From Methylobacterium sp. SyP6R (GTDB lineage Bacteria; Pseudomonadota; Alphaproteobacteria; Rhizobiales; Beijerinckiaceae): a stretch of 64,000 nt of DNA. The position numbers were made by a program, and so were the translations under genes. The stretch spans positions 6,192,501 through 6,256,500 of the forward strand of contig NZ_JAAQRC020000001.1 of NCBI RefSeq assembly GCF_019216885.1, read 5' to 3'. Below the pieces are notes generated by a model. The model did no database searches. It was given only the letters and a program-made list of their open reading frames with translations, and had not been told where the DNA came from. This document shows, one piece after another, positions 39,956 through 49,331 of this stretch (position 1 is the stretch's first letter; every line of letters starts with the position of its first letter).

Positions 39956-41485
39956 TCAGGGTTCGGGGCACAGGCGCGGCAGATGCGCCGCGTACCACGC
40001 CCGGACACCGGCGAGCGCCGGGTGGGCGAGGTTGCGGGCGAGGTAGCCCTCGATGCGCGGCAGATGGGCGAGGTAGCCCGGCTTGCCGTCGCGCCGGTCG
40101 AGGCGGGCGAAGATGCCGAGGATCTTGGTGGCGCGTTGCGCCCCCAGCACCGCATAGGCGCGGGCGAAGCCCTGCATGTCGAACTCGGCGTCGCGGAGCT
40201 TCCGCTCGCGGGCATAGAGGCCGAGGAGGCGCAATTCGAACTCGGCGCTGGCATCGACCCGCGCATCCTGGAGCAGCGAGGCGACGTCGTAGGCCGGGTG
40301 GCCGAGCACCGCGTCCTGGAAGTCGATCAGGCCGATGCGCTCGATCCCGTCGCGCTCGGGCAGCCAGATCAGGTTGGGCGAGTGGTAGTCGCGCAGGGTC
40401 CAGGTCCGGGCCTCGCCCTCCAGGCCGTCGAGCGCCTCGCCCCAGGCCGCCACGAAGGAGGCCCGGGCCGCCGGCGCCAGCGGCGAGTTGGCGACGAAGG
40501 GTGCGTACCATTCGGGGAGCAGCTCGGCCTCGAACAGCAGGGCCTCGCGGTCGTAAGGAGGCAGCACGTGGTCGCGGCCCTCGGCCACCGGCAGCACGCC
40601 GGGCAGGGTCGTGCCGTGCAGGCGCGCCAGCACCTTCACGGCTTCGGCGTAGCGCTCGGGGCGCGGGCCGTTCTGGTCGGCCACCGGCTCGGTGCCGAGA
40701 TCCTCCAGGATCAGGAGCCCCGCCTCCAGGTCCTCGCCGAGGATCTTGGGGGCACTCAGGCCCAGCGCCCGCAGGCCGCGATCCACGGCGACGAAGGCGT
40801 GGACGCTCTCGGCGAGATGGACGATGGCGCTGTAGGGCTTGCCGTCCCGCACCGGCGGCCCGTCGGCCTTCGGCGGCGAGACCATCAGCACGGCCTTGGT
40901 TCCGTCCGGGTTGACCAGGCGCTCGTAGGACCGGCTCGACGCGTCGCCCTGCATGTGGAAGCGCTCGGCCTCGCCCCAGCCGGAGCGGTCGAGGAGGACG
41001 CGCAAAGCCCGGGCCCGCATCAGCCGGCCGCCCAAGCCGCCGCCGCCGATGAGGCGGGCGAGGCGGGCGTCGTCGCCGAATTCGGGCTTGAGCGAGAGGT
41101 CGATGGCGAGCGTCGGGCCGTGGCGCGGCGGCAGCCGGTCGGGCCACTCGACGAGGGCGATCGCCCGCTCGGTCATCTCGTCGAAGCCGAGCTCGACCAG
41201 TTCGTCGGGCCCGCGCAGGCGGTAGAGGTCGGCATGGACCACCGCCTGCCCGCCGCGTCCCTCGTAGGGCTGGATCAGCGTGAAGGTCGGGCTCGGAACC
41301 TCGAGGTCGGGGTCGCCGACGATCTCGCGGATGATCGCCCGGGCCAGCGTCGTCTTGCCGCCGCCGAGCCCGCCCGACAGCGCCACCAGGTCGCCGGGCC
41401 GCAGGATCTCCGCGAGGAAGCGACCGAGATCCTCGGTCGCGCTCTCGTCCGGCAGCACGATCTCCCAGGGTGTGCGCTCGGCCAT
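39956..41485 (-). CDS. TsaE-AmgK fusion: tRNA t6A ATPase plus sugar kinase
   Basis: The 509-residue protein joins two enzymes. Residues 1-150 are TsaE, the ATPase of the tRNA threonylcarbamoyl-adenosine machinery: LSGGLGGGKTTLARAI is its P-loop, and PSPTFTLIQPYEG and HADLYRL are family motifs. Residues 165-509 are an aminoglycoside-phosphotransferase-fold kinase, with the catalytic loop LRDYHSPNLIWL and metal-binding IGLIDFQDAVLG, resembling AmgK (N-acetylmuramate/GlcNAc anomeric kinase). The start is uncertain: ATG at 41485 has AGGAGG very close, and upstream in-frame GTG codons near 41500 are possible. The MurU-like gene follows. The fusion is known in Alphaproteobacteria. Confidence 0.9.
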   Translation of the reverse strand: MAERTPWEIVLPDESATEDLGRFLAEILRPGDLVALSGGLGGGKTTLARAIIREIVGDPDLEVPSPTFTLIQPYEGRGGQAVVHADLYRLRGPDELVELGFDEMTERAIALVEWPDRLPPRHGPTLAIDLSLKPEFGDDARLARLIGGGGLGGRLMRARALRVLLDRSGWGEAERFHMQGDASSRSYERLVNPDGTKAVLMVSPPKADGPPVRDGKPYSAIVHLAESVHAFVAVDRGLRALGLSAPKILGEDLEAGLLILEDLGTEPVADQNGPRPERYAEAVKVLARLHGTTLPGVLPVAEGRDHVLPPYDREALLFEAELLPEWYAPFVANSPLAPAARASFVAAWGEALDGLEGEARTWTLRDYHSPNLIWLPERDGIERIGLIDFQDAVLGHPAYDVASLLQDARVDASAEFELRLLGLYARERKLRDAEFDMQGFARAYAVLGAQRATKILGIFARLDRRDGKPGYLAHLPRIEGYLARNLAHPALAGVRAWYAAHLPRLCPEP

Positions 41486-41692
41486 GCCCTCCTGGTCCAC
41501 TCCGCCATCCTCGCTCACGGGCCCGTCCGGGGCTGAAGGCCTCGGTGATAGCCCATGAACCTTAATCCTTCCCGGCTGTCCCCGGGGCCGTGCGACACTT
41601 GCGTCCGACACGATGCGCGCAGGGTGCCGGATTTTCCCGACTCCGTCACCCACCGGCACGACTCGACGTTCTCGCGGCGGCCGCCCTGCCGG

Positions 41693-44164
41693 CTATTCGG
41701 CCGCCGCCAGATGGGCCTCCCCGTCCCCGACCGGGAAGGTGCAGGTGACCCGGGTTCCGGATCCGGGCGAGGACGCGATGTCGATGCGCCCGCCATGCAG
41801 CTCGACGAAGGAGCGCACGATCGACAGCCCGAGGCCCACGCCGCGGTGGCGGGTGCCGAGCGTGTTGCTCTCGAAGCGCTCGAAGACCCGGGCCATCACC
41901 TCCGGCGGCATGCCGCGGCCCTGGTCGATCACCTCCAGGACCAGGCTCTCGCCGTCCTTGCGGGCGCAGACCCGGACCTGCTGGCCGGGGGCCGAGAAGC
42001 CGACCGCGTTGGAGAGCAGGTTGAACAGGATCTGGCGGACGCGCTTGCCGTCGGCGACGAAGGTGCCGATGTCCGGCGGCACGTCGAGGACGAGGGCGAT
42101 GTCGGCCTCCGCCAGCCGGTCGCCGATGCCCCGCACCGCCGCCGCGATGGTGGTCTGCACGTCGACCCGCTCGCGCGTCAGTTCCATCGAGCCGGCATCG
42201 ATCGAGGCGAGGTCGAGGATGTCGTTGATGATGACGAGGAGCGCCGCCGAGGAGCGCATGATGTGGTCGGCATATTCGCGCTGGCGCGGGTTGAGGGCGC
42301 CGACGGTCTCGTCGCCGAGGAGCTCGGTGAAGCCGATGATGTTGGTGAGCGGCGAGCGCAGCTCGTAGGAGACGTGGTGCACGAACTCGTCGCGCAGCCG
42401 CGTCGTGCGCTCCAGGGCGTCGTTCTTGTCGGTCAGCGCCCGCTCGACGTTCACGCTCGCCGTGACGTCGATGTGGGTGAGCAGCGTCGCGCCGTCCGGC
42501 AGCGGCTCGGCGGCGCAATCGAGCATCGTGCCGTCGGCGAGCGCCAGCCGGCAGGCGAGTCCCCGGCGGGCATCGACCAGACCGGTCACCGCCTCGCGGA
42601 TCTGCGCCCACGGCTCCTCGGCCGGGCTCAAGGTCCGGCAAACCGCGATCACCTGGTCGATGTGGGGCTGGACCTCGACCATCTCGGGGCCGATGCGCCA
42701 GACCTGGGTAAAGGCGCGGTTGGCGAATTTCAGCCGCCCGTCGGTGCCGAACACCGCCACCGGCTCGCGCAGGGTGTCGAGCGTCTCGCTCTGCACCTGC
42801 ATCAGCACGTTGTAGCGCGATTCGAGATGGACCCGCTCGGACACGTCCTCGAACAGGTAGGTCAGGCCCCCTTGCGGATTCGGGTCGGCCAGCACGCGCA
42901 GGGTCCGCCCATCGGGGAGGTGCCACCAGGTCTCCTGGGCCTCCGCGGCCCGGTAGGCGGCGAGCACCCCGGCCTTCCAGCTGCGGAAATCCGCCTGCTC
43001 GGGCAGTTTCCGGGCGTTGCGCAGGGTGTCGAGGATCTCGCCGTCGAGGGGACGGCCCTCCAGGAAGGCGGGGTCGAGGTCCCAGAGCTGGCGATAGGCG
43101 GCGTTGTGGAAGATGAGCTGCTGGCGTGCGTCGAACATCGCGACGGCGGTGGGCAATTGGTCGAGGGTGCGGACGTTGGCGTCCATCTGGCGCTGCAGGT
43201 CGGCGCGGACGCTCTCCAGTTCCGAGACGTCGACGGCGATGCCGACGGTCCCGGCGTCGGTCGCCACCTCGGTGACGTCGAGGGTGCGGCGCGCGCCCGC
43301 CACCACGGCCGAGACCCGCAACGGCCCCGCCCCGCCCCGGGACCGGCGGCGCTCCGCCTCCTCGCGGGCGGTGCGTTCCAGAAGTTCGGCCCCCTCGCGC
43401 ACCGCACGGGCGCCGTCGCCCGCTTCCGCTGCGGCAGCGTAGGCGGCATTGGCCCAGGCCAGGCGCCCGTCGCGGCCGCGGCGCCAGACCGGCTGCGGGA
43501 TCGTGTCGAGGAGGCCGGACAGCGCGTCGAGCCCGTGGCGGGCCTCCTCCAAGGTGGCGCGCAGCGCGACGAGTTCCCGGCGCTCGCCGGTGAGTTCGCG
43601 CAGGCGCAGGAGCGCCTGGCCGCCGACCGCCTGCCCCTGCGCCTCGACGGTGCGGCCCTGGAGCGTGTGGACGGTGCGGCGGAAGCGCTCGCCGCGCCCG
43701 CGCAAGGACTCGACCGCGGCGTCGAGGGCGGCGGCGTCGGCGGGCACGAGCCAGGCCCCGAAGGCCAGCACCCGGCGGACCGAGCCCGGCCGGGCCCCTT
43801 CCGCGGTGATGCCGACATCGCCCTCGATCAAGGGCTCGCCGCGGGAATCCCAGGTCACGACGACCTGCGGCTCGGAACCGAGCAGCAGGTCGGCCCGGTC
43901 GTGGGCGCCGCGCAACTCGGCGAGCTCGGTGTTCAGGGTGTGCTCGCGCCGGGCCCAGCGGGCGCGCTCGCGCAGGTAGAGCAGCGACAGGATGGTGGCG
44001 AAGATCGTCAGGCCGATCAGCACCGCGAAGCCCACGGCGTTGTGCGCATGGAGGCCCGGAGCGGTCTCCGCCGCCTGGGCGGCGGCCGCGAGACCGAGTG
44101 CGCCGCCCAGGATGCCGGCACCCGCGCCGCCGCCGAGCCGTCGCGGCGTACGTCCAAACCCCAT
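41693..44164 (-). CDS. divL: DivL-like cell-cycle sensor pseudokinase
   Basis: The 823-residue protein has a hydrophobic N-terminus with a membrane helix (VGFAVLIGLTIFATILSLLYL, about residues 43-63), several PAS domains (about 200-570) and a HisKA/HATPase module. In the phosphoacceptor helix Tyr600 replaces His (FVHHVSYELRSPL; TAC codon at 42367-42365). That swap defines DivL, which in Caulobacter works with DivK and CckA to control CtrA. The ATP-binding N and G boxes are kept (ILFNLLSNAVGFS, DQGRGMP, HRGVGLGLSIV). The position beside ahcY and the TsaE fusion is the conserved alphaproteobacterial order. Confidence 0.92.
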   Translation of the reverse strand: MGFGRTPRRLGGGAGAGILGGALGLAAAAQAAETAPGLHAHNAVGFAVLIGLTIFATILSLLYLRERARWARREHTLNTELAELRGAHDRADLLLGSEPQVVVTWDSRGEPLIEGDVGITAEGARPGSVRRVLAFGAWLVPADAAALDAAVESLRGRGERFRRTVHTLQGRTVEAQGQAVGGQALLRLRELTGERRELVALRATLEEARHGLDALSGLLDTIPQPVWRRGRDGRLAWANAAYAAAAEAGDGARAVREGAELLERTAREEAERRRSRGGAGPLRVSAVVAGARRTLDVTEVATDAGTVGIAVDVSELESVRADLQRQMDANVRTLDQLPTAVAMFDARQQLIFHNAAYRQLWDLDPAFLEGRPLDGEILDTLRNARKLPEQADFRSWKAGVLAAYRAAEAQETWWHLPDGRTLRVLADPNPQGGLTYLFEDVSERVHLESRYNVLMQVQSETLDTLREPVAVFGTDGRLKFANRAFTQVWRIGPEMVEVQPHIDQVIAVCRTLSPAEEPWAQIREAVTGLVDARRGLACRLALADGTMLDCAAEPLPDGATLLTHIDVTASVNVERALTDKNDALERTTRLRDEFVHHVSYELRSPLTNIIGFTELLGDETVGALNPRQREYADHIMRSSAALLVIINDILDLASIDAGSMELTRERVDVQTTIAAAVRGIGDRLAEADIALVLDVPPDIGTFVADGKRVRQILFNLLSNAVGFSAPGQQVRVCARKDGESLVLEVIDQGRGMPPEVMARVFERFESNTLGTRHRGVGLGLSIVRSFVELHGGRIDIASSPGSGTRVTCTFPVGDGEAHLAAAE

Positions 44165-44564
44165 GATCCGTCCGTCTCCACGCGAACCGGCGCACCGGCC
44201 CTCGACCGGACCGGCACGCCTGACAACCTGAACGCTACGCCTCGATGAACGCTGGGAGGCGCCGCACGGCCATGACCGCGCGGCGCCTCCCCTCCCCAGA
44301 GATTCGCCCGCAGTTTAGCGCGGCGTGGATTCGCCCCGGAAGGGGTGAATTGGGGGGAGGCCGGCGATGCTCGCACGGAGCATCGTCAAGAGCACAGAAA
44401 TGCCACACCTGAGACGGAACGAAGGCGGAACACTGGCGCCGGTCGCGATCGCACAACCGCATATGTCGAGCGTACACGCAAAAAGAAGAGCCCGACCTTT
44501 CGGCCGGGCTCTTCTTCGATCACCGCGCGATCATCGCGCGATCTTCATATGACCTTGGCGCCGA
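44165..44564. promoter_or_regulatory. divL promoter region and end of ahcY transcript
   Basis: This 400-base gap lies between the ahcY stop and the divL start. It contains the ahcY terminator (44483-44516) and, between it and divL, a stretch with no gene that must carry the divL promoter. I see no recognisable CtrA site (TTAA-N7-TTAA). Confidence 0.5.
44483..44516 (-). terminator. Intrinsic terminator after ahcY
   Basis: AAGAAGAGCCCG (44483-44494) and CGGGCTCTTCTT (44505-44516) form a 12-bp stem. On the minus strand the stem is followed by a TTCTTTTTG run. It lies 50 bases past the ahcY stop. Confidence 0.9.
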
Positions 44565-45971
44565 TCAGTAACGGTAGTGGTCGGGCTTGAACGGGCCGGA
44601 CTGGCTGACGCCGATATAGGCGGCCTGGTCCTCGCGCAGCTTGGTCAGCTTGACGCCGATCTTCTCGAGGTGCAGCGCCGCGACCTTCTCGTCGAGGGCC
44701 TTGGGCAGGGTGAAGACGTTCTTCTCGTACTTGCCCGGGTTGGTCCAGAGCTCGATCTGGGCCAGCGTCTGGTTGGTGAAGGATGCCGACATCACGAAGG
44801 ACGGGTGGCCCATGGCGTTGCCGAGGTTCACCAGACGGCCCTCCGACAGGAGGATGATGCGGTGGCCGTCGGCGAACTCGATCTCGTCGACCTGCGGCTT
44901 GATGTTCTGCCACTTCAGGTTCTTGAGACCCGCGACCTGGATCTCGTTGTCGAAGTGGCCGATGTTGCAGACGATCGCCCGGTCCTTCATCGCCCGCATG
45001 TGGTCGAGGGTGATGACGTCCTTGTTGCCGGTGGCGGTCACGAAGATGTCGGCACGCGGCGCGGCATCTTCCATGGTGGTGACCTCGTAGCCCTCCATCG
45101 CGGCCTGGAGCGCGCAGATCGGATCGACCTCCGAGACCATCACGCGGCAGCCGGCGTTGCGGAGCGAGGCGGCCGAGCCCTTGCCGACATCGCCGAAGCC
45201 CGCGACCATCGCGACCTTGCCGGCCATCATCACGTCGGTGCCGCGGCGGATGCCGTCGACCAGCGACTCGCGGCAGCCGTAGAGGTTGTCGAACTTCGAC
45301 TTGGTGACCGCGTCGTTGACGTTGATCGCCGGGAAGAGGAGCTTGCCCTCCTTGGCGAGCAGGTACAGGCGGTGCACGCCGGTGGTGGTCTCCTCCGAGA
45401 CGCCCTTGATCGACTCGGCGAGACCGGCGAACCAGCCCTTCGGCTTCTCGGCCAGCATGCGCTTGAGGAGCGCGAAGAAGATCTCCTCTTCCTCGGAGGC
45501 CGGCTTGTCGAGGAAGGCGGTGTCGCCCTGCTCGGCGCGCAGGCCCAGATGGACGAACATCGTGGCGTCGCCGCCGTCGTCGAGGATCATGTTCGGCATG
45601 CCGCCGTCATGCCACTCGAACAGCTTGGCGGTGTAGTTCCAGTAATCCTCAAGGGTCTCGCCCTTGATGGCGAAGACCGGGATGCCGGCGGCGGCGATGG
45701 CCGCGGCGGCGTGGTCCTGGGTCGAGTAGATGTTGCACGACACCCAGCGGAGATCGGCGCCGAGAGCCTTCAGGGTCTCGATCAGCACCGCGGTCTGGAT
45801 CGTCATGTGGAGCGAGCCGGCGATCTTGGCGCCCTTCAGCGGCTGGCTCGCGGCGTATTCCTCGCGCACGGCCATCAGGCCGGGCATCTCGGTCTCGGCG
45901 ATCGCGATCTCCTTGCGGCCGAAATCGGCCAGGGCGATGTCCTTGACGATGTAGTCGTTCGTGCTCGGCAT
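44565..45971 (-). CDS. ahcY: S-adenosylhomocysteine hydrolase
   Basis: The 468-residue enzyme splits SAH to adenosine and homocysteine in the methylation cycle, which is important for a methylotroph. Signatures are [15 protein letters not shown], the NAD-binding [13 protein letters not shown], and the family C-terminus [13 protein letters not shown] at 45971 gives [12 protein letters not shown]; an upstream extension to 46034 is not supported. A TATAAAGA dyad lies 70-87 bases upstream and is a likely operator. Confidence 0.97.
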   Translation of the reverse strand: MPSTNDYIVKDIALADFGRKEIAIAETEMPGLMAVREEYAASQPLKGAKIAGSLHMTIQTAVLIETLKALGADLRWVSCNIYSTQDHAAAAIAAAGIPVFAIKGETLEDYWNYTAKLFEWHDGGMPNMILDDGGDATMFVHLGLRAEQGDTAFLDKPASEEEEIFFALLKRMLAEKPKGWFAGLAESIKGVSEETTTGVHRLYLLAKEGKLLFPAINVNDAVTKSKFDNLYGCRESLVDGIRRGTDVMMAGKVAMVAGFGDVGKGSAASLRNAGCRVMVSEVDPICALQAAMEGYEVTTMEDAAPRADIFVTATGNKDVITLDHMRAMKDRAIVCNIGHFDNEIQVAGLKNLKWQNIKPQVDEIEFADGHRIILLSEGRLVNLGNAMGHPSFVMSASFTNQTLAQIELWTNPGKYEKNVFTLPKALDEKVAALHLEKIGVKLTKLREDQAAYIGVSQSGPFKPDHYRY

Positions 45972-46040
45972 TGGTCGGTCTCCCGTGTCGGCCGGTTCGA
46001 CGGGGCCTATAGCAGCCCCCCGGCAGGGAGGCAATCAAGA

Positions 46041-46058
46041 TATAAAGATGTCTTTATA
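46041..46058. promoter_or_regulatory. Perfect 18-bp dyad in the ahcY / binding-protein divergent promoter
   Basis: TATAAAGATGTCTTTATA is a perfect dyad with two central bases. It lies between divergent ahcY and the solute-binding protein gene and is AT-rich against a GC-rich background. Its shape suits an ArsR-type SAH-responsive repressor or a MetR-like regulator; I infer this from the flanking ahcY only. Confidence 0.6.
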
Positions 46059-46201
46059 CGACCGGTTCGAAGGTAGGCCGGCGGTTGCCCGGCCTCGCTT
46101 GCACCCTCCTTGCCGTCGCACGCCCTTTGCCTCGCATGCTCCTTGCAGACGTCAGGCGCGTAACGCGGCCGGACGGGCCGCGCCCCAGCCGAGGTCCATC
46201 G

Positions 46202-47857
46202 ATGAGCCCCATTTCCCTCTCGCGCCGCCAGTGGCTCGCCGGAGCCTCCGCCCTCGCGGCGCTCGGACCCACCGGCACCGTGCTCGCGCAAGGGGCGGCC
46301 CAAGGGACAGCGACGGCAAGCGCCGATGGCAAGGCCGCCGGCCACCTGACCTACGGCATCTCGCTGTTCGACCTGCCGCTCACCACCGGCCAGCCGGACC
46401 GGGGCGCGGGCGGCTACCAGTTCACCGGGCTCACCCTCTACGATCCCCTGGTCGCCTGGGAGCTCGACGTCGCCGACCGGCCGGGCAAGCTGGTGCCGGG
46501 TCTCGCGACCTCCTGGGAAAGCGACCCGGCGGACCGCCGCAACTGGGTCTTTCGCCTGCGCGAGGGGGTGACGTTCCACGACGGCTCGGCCTTCGATGCC
46601 GACGCGGTGGTCTGGAACTTCGACAAGGTGCTCGACGCGAAGGCCCCGCATTACGACCAGCGCCAGGCCTCGCAGGTGCGCCCGCGCCTGCCCTCGGTGG
46701 CGTCCTACAAGAGGCTCGACGCCATGACGGTGCAGGTCACCACCAAGGCGGTCGACGCGCTGTTTCCCTATCAGATGCTGTGGTTCCTGATCTCGTCGCC
46801 GGCGCAATACGAGGCGGTCGGGCGCGACTGGACCAAGTTCGCCTTCCAGCCCTCCGGCACCGGCCCCTATCGCCTCGCCGCCCTGGTGCCGCGGGTGCGC
46901 CTGGAGCTGGTGCCGAACGAGGCCTACTGGAACGCCAAGCGCAGGCCGCGTCTGGCCAAGCTGACGCTGGCCTGCATCCCGGAGGACCTGGCGCGGGCCA
47001 ATGCGCTGCTTTCCGGCAATGCCGACCTGATCGAGCTGCCCGCACCCGACGCGGTGCCGCGGCTCAAGGGCGCCGGCATGCGGGTGACGGGCAACGACAC
47101 GCCGCATGTCTGGAACTACCACCTGTCGATGCTGGAGGGCAGCCCGTGGCGCGACCTGCGCCTGCGCAAGGCCGCCAACCTCGCCATCGACCGCGACGGC
47201 GTCGCCGCCCTGATGGGCGGGCTCGCGACCCCGGCCGTCGGGCAGGTGCAGCCATCGAGCCCGTGGTTCGGCAAGCCGGGCTTCAAGATCGGGTATGATG
47301 TCGATGCGGCGCGCAAGCTGGTGAAGGAGGCCGGCTTCTCGGTCCAGAATCCGCTGCGGACGACCTTCATCATCCCGACCGGCGGCTCGGGCCAGATGCT
47401 GTCGTTGCCGATCAACGAGTTCGTGCAGCAGAGCTGGGCCGAGATCGGCATCGCCGTCGAGTTCCGGGCGGTCGAGCTGGAAGTGGCCTACACCGCCTGG
47501 CGCCAGGGCGCCGCCGACCCGTCGCTGAAGGGCGTCACCGGCAGCAACATTGCCTACGTCACCTCGGACCCGCTCTACGCCATCCTGCGCTTCTACGATT
47601 CGAAGCAGGTCGCGCCGACCGGCGTGAACTGGAGCCACTACCGCAACCCGGAGGTGGACCGGCTCTGCGACGCGGTCCGGGCGAGCTTCGACCCGGCCGA
47701 GCAGGACCGGATGCTGGCGCGCATCCACGAGATCGTGGTGGACGACGCGGTCCAGGTCTGGGTCGTGCACGACACCAACCCGCATGCCCTGTCTGGCAAG
47801 GTGAAGGGGTATACCCAGGCGCAGCACTGGTTTCAGGATCTGACGACGCTCGGGTAA
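46202..47857 (+). CDS. Tat-exported ABC transporter substrate-binding protein (family 5)
   Basis: The 551-residue protein has a twin-arginine signal (LSRRQWLAGASALAALG, residues 6-22) and the SBP_bac_5 fold: VFRLREGVTFHDGSAFDADA near the middle of the first lobe, and a C-terminal IVVDDAVQVWVVHDTN. Such proteins bind oligopeptides, nickel or other solutes in the periplasm. No permease or ATPase genes follow, so it is an orphan whose transporter must be elsewhere. GAGG lies six bases before ATG 46202. The frame extends further 5' without homology. Confidence 0.9.
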   Translation: MSPISLSRRQWLAGASALAALGPTGTVLAQGAAQGTATASADGKAAGHLTYGISLFDLPLTTGQPDRGAGGYQFTGLTLYDPLVAWELDVADRPGKLVPGLATSWESDPADRRNWVFRLREGVTFHDGSAFDADAVVWNFDKVLDAKAPHYDQRQASQVRPRLPSVASYKRLDAMTVQVTTKAVDALFPYQMLWFLISSPAQYEAVGRDWTKFAFQPSGTGPYRLAALVPRVRLELVPNEAYWNAKRRPRLAKLTLACIPEDLARANALLSGNADLIELPAPDAVPRLKGAGMRVTGNDTPHVWNYHLSMLEGSPWRDLRLRKAANLAIDRDGVAALMGGLATPAVGQVQPSSPWFGKPGFKIGYDVDAARKLVKEAGFSVQNPLRTTFIIPTGGSGQMLSLPINEFVQQSWAEIGIAVEFRAVELEVAYTAWRQGAADPSLKGVTGSNIAYVTSDPLYAILRFYDSKQVAPTGVNWSHYRNPEVDRLCDAVRASFDPAEQDRMLARIHEIVVDDAVQVWVVHDTNPHALSGKVKGYTQAQHWFQDLTTLG

Positions 47858-47883
47858 GGCGATCCGCGGCGCCTCGGTCAGCC

Positions 47884-47950
47884 CTGAGCAGATTTCGCCG
47901 ACGCGGTGACCGGTTCGGCGCGAAAAATCTGCGACAAAACAACAACCTAA
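47884..47950. repeat. Palindromic repeat, diverged copy
   Basis: CAGATTTCGCCG and CGGCGCGAAAAATCTG form a hairpin around GTGACCGG, followed by CGACAAAACAACAAC. Length, order and the AAATGCGGCAAAATCAA-like tail match the element at 11042-11105, so both belong to one dispersed family. It lies between converging genes. Confidence 0.6.
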
Positions 47951-47984
47951 GCGGACGAAGCGTTGCACGCCAACGCAAGTCTGC

Positions 47985-49115
47985 TTAGTGGCCGAGGCCG
48001 ACCGATCGGGAAACGACGGCCCTCGGCCGCGCGGAGCGGCGGAGGCCCACCACCCGGCGGTCGGCGTCGGCCGCCGCAGGCGCACCGACGATGCGCGGCT
48101 TGCGCCCGTCCGCGAGCGCATGCACGATCATCGTCTCGCTCCGCCCTCGCAACTGATACGCGCCGAGCGCTTCCGCCGCGATGCCCTCGGGGAGCCGCGG
48201 CAGCCGGGCGAGAACCGCCTCCGAGATCAGCACGTCGCGTCGGGTTTCCCGGCACAAACCCTCGAGCCGGGCGGTCGCGTTCATGACGTCGCCGAAATAC
48301 GCGATCTTGTGCCGGTCGACGCCGACCTCCGCCGTCACCACGCTGCCGCCGTGCAGGGCCGCGCGCAACTCGGGCACCAGGCCGAAGCGCGCGAGCCAGC
48401 GCTCCCGGTCGGCGTCGAGGGCTTGACGGATCGCGAAGACGCAGGCGACGCACCGCGCCTGCACGACGCCGCGCGCGAGCGGCCAGGAAACGATCACCTG
48501 ATCGCCGATATAGTCGTCGACCTGACCGCAATACCGGCGCACCGGCTCGGCGATTGCCGAGAACACCGCCGTCAGCAGCTCCTGGGCGGCAAGGTCGCCG
48601 TGTCGTTCCGCGTAAGCCGTCGAGCCGGCGAGATCGAGGAACAGGAAGACGCGCTCCTCCCGGACCGGGCGATGGTAGCGCCCGAGGACGAGGTTCACGA
48701 AGGTCTCGCCGCCGATCAGGTCGCGCACGCGCAGGACCGCGACGATGATCGCCGACATCGCCAGCGCGAAGGGAATGGTGGAGAGCTTCGGCGTGACGGC
48801 TTCCGTCAGGGGCTTGTCGACGATGCCGAGCGTCCAGAGACACAGGCCGGTCAGCGCCATGCCGATGACGATGACGAGCACAAGGCTGACCTCGGCGGCC
48901 GCGAAATAGGCCAGTGTGGGCAGCCGGCGCAGGCGCTCGGTGTAGCCGGCGAGGAAGACGCCGCGCTCATACGCGATGGTGAGGACGCCGATGCAGGCCC
49001 CGTAGAGGATGCCCGCGACCGTCGGGCCGTCGGCGAACAGGAGGCCGTGCAGGGCGCCGAACGAGGCGCTGACAGCGGCGATGATGATCCAGAAGGTTGC
49101 GGCGCCGTACGACAT
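47985..49115 (-). CDS. Membrane-bound class III adenylate/guanylate cyclase
   Basis: The 376-residue protein has about four to five N-terminal membrane helices (residues 5-150) and a class III cyclase domain (about 170-330). Both metal-binding aspartates are kept: FLFLDLAGSTAYAERHG and DDYIGDQVIVSWP. The loop ALHGGSVVTAEVGVDRHKIA and FGDVMNATARLE complete the fold. It should make cAMP or cGMP from the cytoplasmic face. GAGGAAG lies four bases before ATG 49115. The Arg/Ala-rich C-terminal tail is unusual and may be disordered. Confidence 0.88.
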   Translation of the reverse strand: MSYGAATFWIIIAAVSASFGALHGLLFADGPTVAGILYGACIGVLTIAYERGVFLAGYTERLRRLPTLAYFAAAEVSLVLVIVIGMALTGLCLWTLGIVDKPLTEAVTPKLSTIPFALAMSAIIVAVLRVRDLIGGETFVNLVLGRYHRPVREERVFLFLDLAGSTAYAERHGDLAAQELLTAVFSAIAEPVRRYCGQVDDYIGDQVIVSWPLARGVVQARCVACVFAIRQALDADRERWLARFGLVPELRAALHGGSVVTAEVGVDRHKIAYFGDVMNATARLEGLCRETRRDVLISEAVLARLPRLPEGIAAEALGAYQLRGRSETMIVHALADGRKPRIVGAPAAADADRRVVGLRRSARPRAVVSRSVGLGH

Positions 49116-49279
49116 CGTCTTCCTCGGCTCGGGAACGATATCGTATGGATGACCGAGCAATAACGGCCATACAATGATGATCAGGAACTTGGCAGCGCCG
49201 GGCAGACGGGCGTCGTGCGGCAGCACACGAGGCGACGTCGTGAACAGGGGGGTTCCGATGCCTACACGGCCTCGTCGGG

Positions 49280-49305
49280 TATGAACAAGTATGATAAATT
49301 CATAC
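49280..49305 (+). promoter_or_regulatory. Likely operator of the ParD/ParE pair
   Basis: GTATGA (49289-49294) and TCATAC (49301-49305 plus 49300) form a dyad with a five-base centre, and a further GTATGA half-site lies at 49280. It sits about 30 bases before the antitoxin start, the usual place for autorepression by ParD. Confidence 0.55.
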
Positions 49306-49331
49306 ACAGCGAGCCAGCCGTTGAGGATGCC

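Noticed and set aside
44165..44482. CtrA binding site upstream of divL
   Set aside because: I could not find a TTAA-N7-TTAA pair in this interval.
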